From assembly GCA_947491755.1 (NCBI GenBank), contig CANLKV010000001.1:434001-498000 (forward strand): a stretch of DNA of 64,000 nt, written 5' to 3'. Positions 62,257 to 64,000 of this stretch are shown one piece after another. This stretch comes from an uncultured Nonlabens sp. GTDB taxonomy: Bacteria > Bacteroidota > Bacteroidia > Flavobacteriales > Flavobacteriaceae. The position numbers were made by a program, and so were the translations under genes. A model generated the notes under the pieces. It was not told the DNA's origin. It searched no databases and saw nothing but the letters and a program-made list of their open reading frames with translations. The stretch's first letter is position 1; every line of letters begins with the position of its first letter.

Positions 62257-63129
62257 TTAATTGTTGAGAGCCTCAGCACCACCTACAATTTCTAAAATTT
62301 CATTAGTAATAGCTGCTTGACGCGCTTTATTGTAAGTTAGCTTCAGTTGATCTCTTAATTCTGTAGCGTTATCTGTTGCTTTGTGCATTGCAGTCATACG
62401 TGCACCATGCTCGCTCGCCCATGAATCGCGCACTCCCTTATACAATTGCATTTTTAAAGACTTAGGAATCAACTGCTCTATGATCTCTTCTTTTGAGGGC
62501 TCATAAATGTATTCTGTAGCGTTTGTTGTAGACTCGCCTGCGGCTGTAGCAACAGGTTTCAAAGGAAGGAAATCCTCGCTCATTACAATTTGAGTCGCTG
62601 CATTTTTGAAACTGTTATACACCAGTACAATTTTATCAAAATCGCCACTTTCAAACAACTGCATCAATTCCTCGGCAATAACGGATACTTTATCAAAAGA
62701 AATGTCATCAAAAAGGTCACTATAGTTAGATTGAACGTTATTGCTTTTTTTAGCAAAATCGTTTGCCTTTTTCCCGATGGTCATGTAAGAAACAGCAACA
62801 CCTTTAAGATCTTCTTGATTAAGACGTATTAACTCTTTTATGATATTTGAGTTAAAAGCGCCAGCAAGACCTCTATTAGAAGTTATTGCTACTACTAGAG
62901 CTCTTTTCACTTCTCGCTGCTCCGCGTATTTGCTGCCAGCGTCACCTTCCATCGAGGCACTCAATCCCTGTAACAACTCAGTAAGCTTATCAGAATAAGG
63001 TCGCATTGCTGTGATCGCATCCTGTGCTTTTTTGAGCTTTGCAGCACTTACCATCTTCATAGCAGATGTAATCTGCATCGTTGAGGATACCGAAGTTATT
63101 CTATTTCTTATTTCTTTTAAGTTTGCCAT
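62257..63129 (-). CDS. atpG: ATP synthase gamma subunit
   Basis: The 290-residue protein is the central stalk subunit of the F1 ATPase. The N-terminal ANLKEIRNRITSVSSTMQIT and the C-terminal NKARQAAITNEILEIVGGAEAL are the conserved ends that form the coiled coil. It is the last gene of its operon and is separated from atpA by a four-helix-bundle gene. Confidence 0.95.
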   Translation of the reverse strand: MANLKEIRNRITSVSSTMQITSAMKMVSAAKLKKAQDAITAMRPYSDKLTELLQGLSASMEGDAGSKYAEQREVKRALVVAITSNRGLAGAFNSNIIKELIRLNQEDLKGVAVSYMTIGKKANDFAKKSNNVQSNYSDLFDDISFDKVSVIAEELMQLFESGDFDKIVLVYNSFKNAATQIVMSEDFLPLKPVATAAGESTTNATEYIYEPSKEEIIEQLIPKSLKMQLYKGVRDSWASEHGARMTAMHKATDNATELRDQLKLTYNKARQAAITNEILEIVGGAEALNN

Positions 63130-63135
63130 AGTTTC

Positions 63136-63160
63136 AATTATGAATTCAGAATTATGAATT
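63136..63160. repeat. Heptad repeat (GAATNNN) on the atpG side of the four-helix-bundle gene
   Basis: The bases contain GAATTCA-GAATTAT-GAATT, a run of 7-bp units that start GAAT. The complement of the copy on the other side (63501-63532) has the same units in the same register, so the two flank the gene as an imperfect inverted repeat. The left copy overlaps the gene's stop codon. Confidence 0.6.
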
Positions 63161-63502
63161 TCCTGTAGATTTAATTATGCTAACTAAAAGTCTTATAACC
63201 TCATCCGTTTTCTTATACAAAGATTCCAAATTGTAATTTCTAGTCGCGTCAATTATATCTAGCCAGTATTCTACTTCTTCAGCCTCTTTCAAAGCTATTT
63301 TTAATTTATTAGCAAAATCCTTTGTACTTGAACCTCTCTGAGATTCTCTAGTATTAGCACCAACACTAGTACCTGCTCTTATTAATTGAGAAGCTATTTC
63401 AAAATCTTTATTAGCTCTTAATACACCACAAAAGTTCACAACATCACAAGCCAAGTAAAAGGTCTTGTCAACAACTGCATTATTTCTAGGTCTATAAGCC
63501 AA
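63152..63502 (-). CDS. Four-helix-bundle (S23/IVS-type) protein inside the atp operon
   Basis: The 116-residue protein has the pattern of the four-helix-bundle family first found in 23S rRNA intervening sequences (QLIRAGTSVGANTRESQRGSSTKDFANKLKIALKEAEEVEYWL). The frame starts with TTG; the true start is uncertain. It sits between atpA and atpG, which are normally adjacent in this phylum, and is flanked by GAATNNN heptad runs. It probably moved in as a small cassette. The function is unknown. Confidence 0.85.
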   Translation of the reverse strand: MAYRPRNNAVVDKTFYLACDVVNFCGVLRANKDFEIASQLIRAGTSVGANTRESQRGSSTKDFANKLKIALKEAEEVEYWLDIIDATRNYNLESLYKKTDEVIRLLVSIIKSTGNS

Positions 63503-63532
63503 TTCTACATTCTGAATTCTACATTCTTAATT
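63501..63532. repeat. Heptad repeat on the atpA side of the four-helix-bundle gene
   Basis: The minus strand reads GAATGTA-GAATTCA-GAATGTA-GAATT, four 7-bp units starting GAAT. The run starts at the atpA stop codon. Confidence 0.6.
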
Positions 63533-64000
63533 AGTATCGACTAGAAAGATCTTTAGCAACTGCGGTAAGTACATCTATAACCTCGTCAGTCAGTTTTCCT
63601 GCTTTCAATGTATCAAGTGTATCTCTATGCTTTGCATTGAGCAGCTCTAGATAATCTCTCTCAAACTCTTTTACTTTCTCAATAGGCACATTTCTTAGCA
63701 AGTTTTTAGAACCTGCATAGATGATTGCTATTTGATTTTCTACTGGATAAGGGTTGTTTTGAGCTTGCTTTAAGATCTCAACGTTTCTCTTACCTTTTTC
63801 AATAACACTTAGGGTTGCTGCATCTAGGTCAGAACCAAATTTTGCGAAAGCTTCCAATTCACGGAAAGCCGCTTGATCTAATTTAAGTGTACCAGCTACT
63901 TTCTTCATTGATTTAATCTGTGCGTTACCACCTACACGAGATACCGAGATACCTACGTTAATAGCTGGACGTACACCCGAGTTAAATAAATCACCATCTA
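63531..64000 (-). CDS. atpA: ATP synthase alpha subunit, C-terminal part
   Basis: The window edge cuts the gene, so about 155 C-terminal residues are seen. [24 protein letters not shown], with the conserved VSRVGG, and [20 protein letters not shown] identify the F1 alpha subunit. The start lies beyond 64000. The reading frame is intact to the stop at 63531. Confidence 0.95.
   Translation of the reverse strand, partial: DGDLFNSGVRPAINVGISVSRVGGNAQIKSMKKVAGTLKLDQAAFRELEAFAKFGSDLDAATLSVIEKGKRNVEILKQAQNNPYPVENQIAIIYAGSKNLLRNVPIEKVKEFERDYLELLNAKHRDTLDTLKAGKLTDEVIDVLTAVAKDLSSRY

Noticed and set aside
1..64000. CRISPR array or rRNA genes
   Set aside because: No regularly spaced repeats of CRISPR size and no rRNA-like sequence were seen on either strand.

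Overview
The window comes from a member of the Bacteroidota, almost certainly class Flavobacteriia. The signs are promoter boxes of the TAnnTTTG type in front of many genes, two proteins with C-terminal type IX secretion (T9SS) sorting domains, a PID-CTERM-like small protein, a head-GIN-domain protein, and flavobacterial arrangements such as rnpA next to a C-terminal processing protease and rpmF-fabH-accB-accC. A 16-bp palindrome (CGCTTTCGCGAAAGCG) occurs ten times in the chromosomal part. From memory this fits Nonlabens/Dokdonia-like marine flavobacteria, but the genus is a guess.

Layout. 1-5000: folB, tRNA-Cys, a LysE-type transporter, a GIN-domain protein, a tiny zinc-finger protein and RNase R. 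5129-5653: an AT-rich intergenic stretch with a cluster of DnaA-box-like sites (candidate replication origin). 5654-8145: rpiB, two small unknown genes, an ElaA-like acetyltransferase and a Sua5-type enzyme. 8225-10692: an arsenic operon (ArsR, DUF6428-like, arsenate reductase-like, ACR3). 10731-15794: OmpA-like protein, S41 protease, rnpA and an M1 peptidase.

16184-29297: a 13-kb integrative element inserted in a tRNA-Met gene. It is bounded by 48-bp direct repeats. The right copy belongs to the intact tRNA and the left copy is the displaced 3' part. The element has a tyrosine integrase, an excisionase-like protein, a DUF3987 ATPase, a Sak4-like ATPase, DUF3871 and a RadC-like protein, but no conjugation or capsid genes. 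Its cargo is the most interesting part of the window: a three-gene ubiquitin-like operon (tandem Ub-like domains fused to an E2-like domain; a JAB peptidase fused to an E1-like domain; a DUF6527-like cysteine-rich protein). It is divergent from an XRE regulator/ImmA-type metallopeptidase pair that probably controls it, with a possible small RNA gene between them.

29366-48628: chromosomal housekeeping genes: methylmalonyl-CoA epimerase, rbfA, a LolC/E-type permease, dusB, a TonB-dependent receptor-like protein, lepA, a cation/proton antiporter with a TrkA-N domain, an MBL-fold hydrolase, a subtilisin-like lipoprotein, riboflavin synthase, pdxA, and the DUF177-rpmF-fabH-accB-accC fatty-acid cluster. 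48727-64000: an ABC ATPase, a prolyl oligopeptidase, two T9SS-exported proteins, asd, mscL, alr, tdk, an ECF sigma operon, and the end of an ATP synthase operon in which a four-helix-bundle gene lies between atpA (cut by the window edge) and atpG.

Three non-coding patterns recur across the chromosomal part: the 16-bp palindrome, a family of about 90-115 bp intergenic repeats with conserved ends and variable self-complementary middles, and promoter boxes 3-4 nt before start codons that suggest leaderless transcripts.
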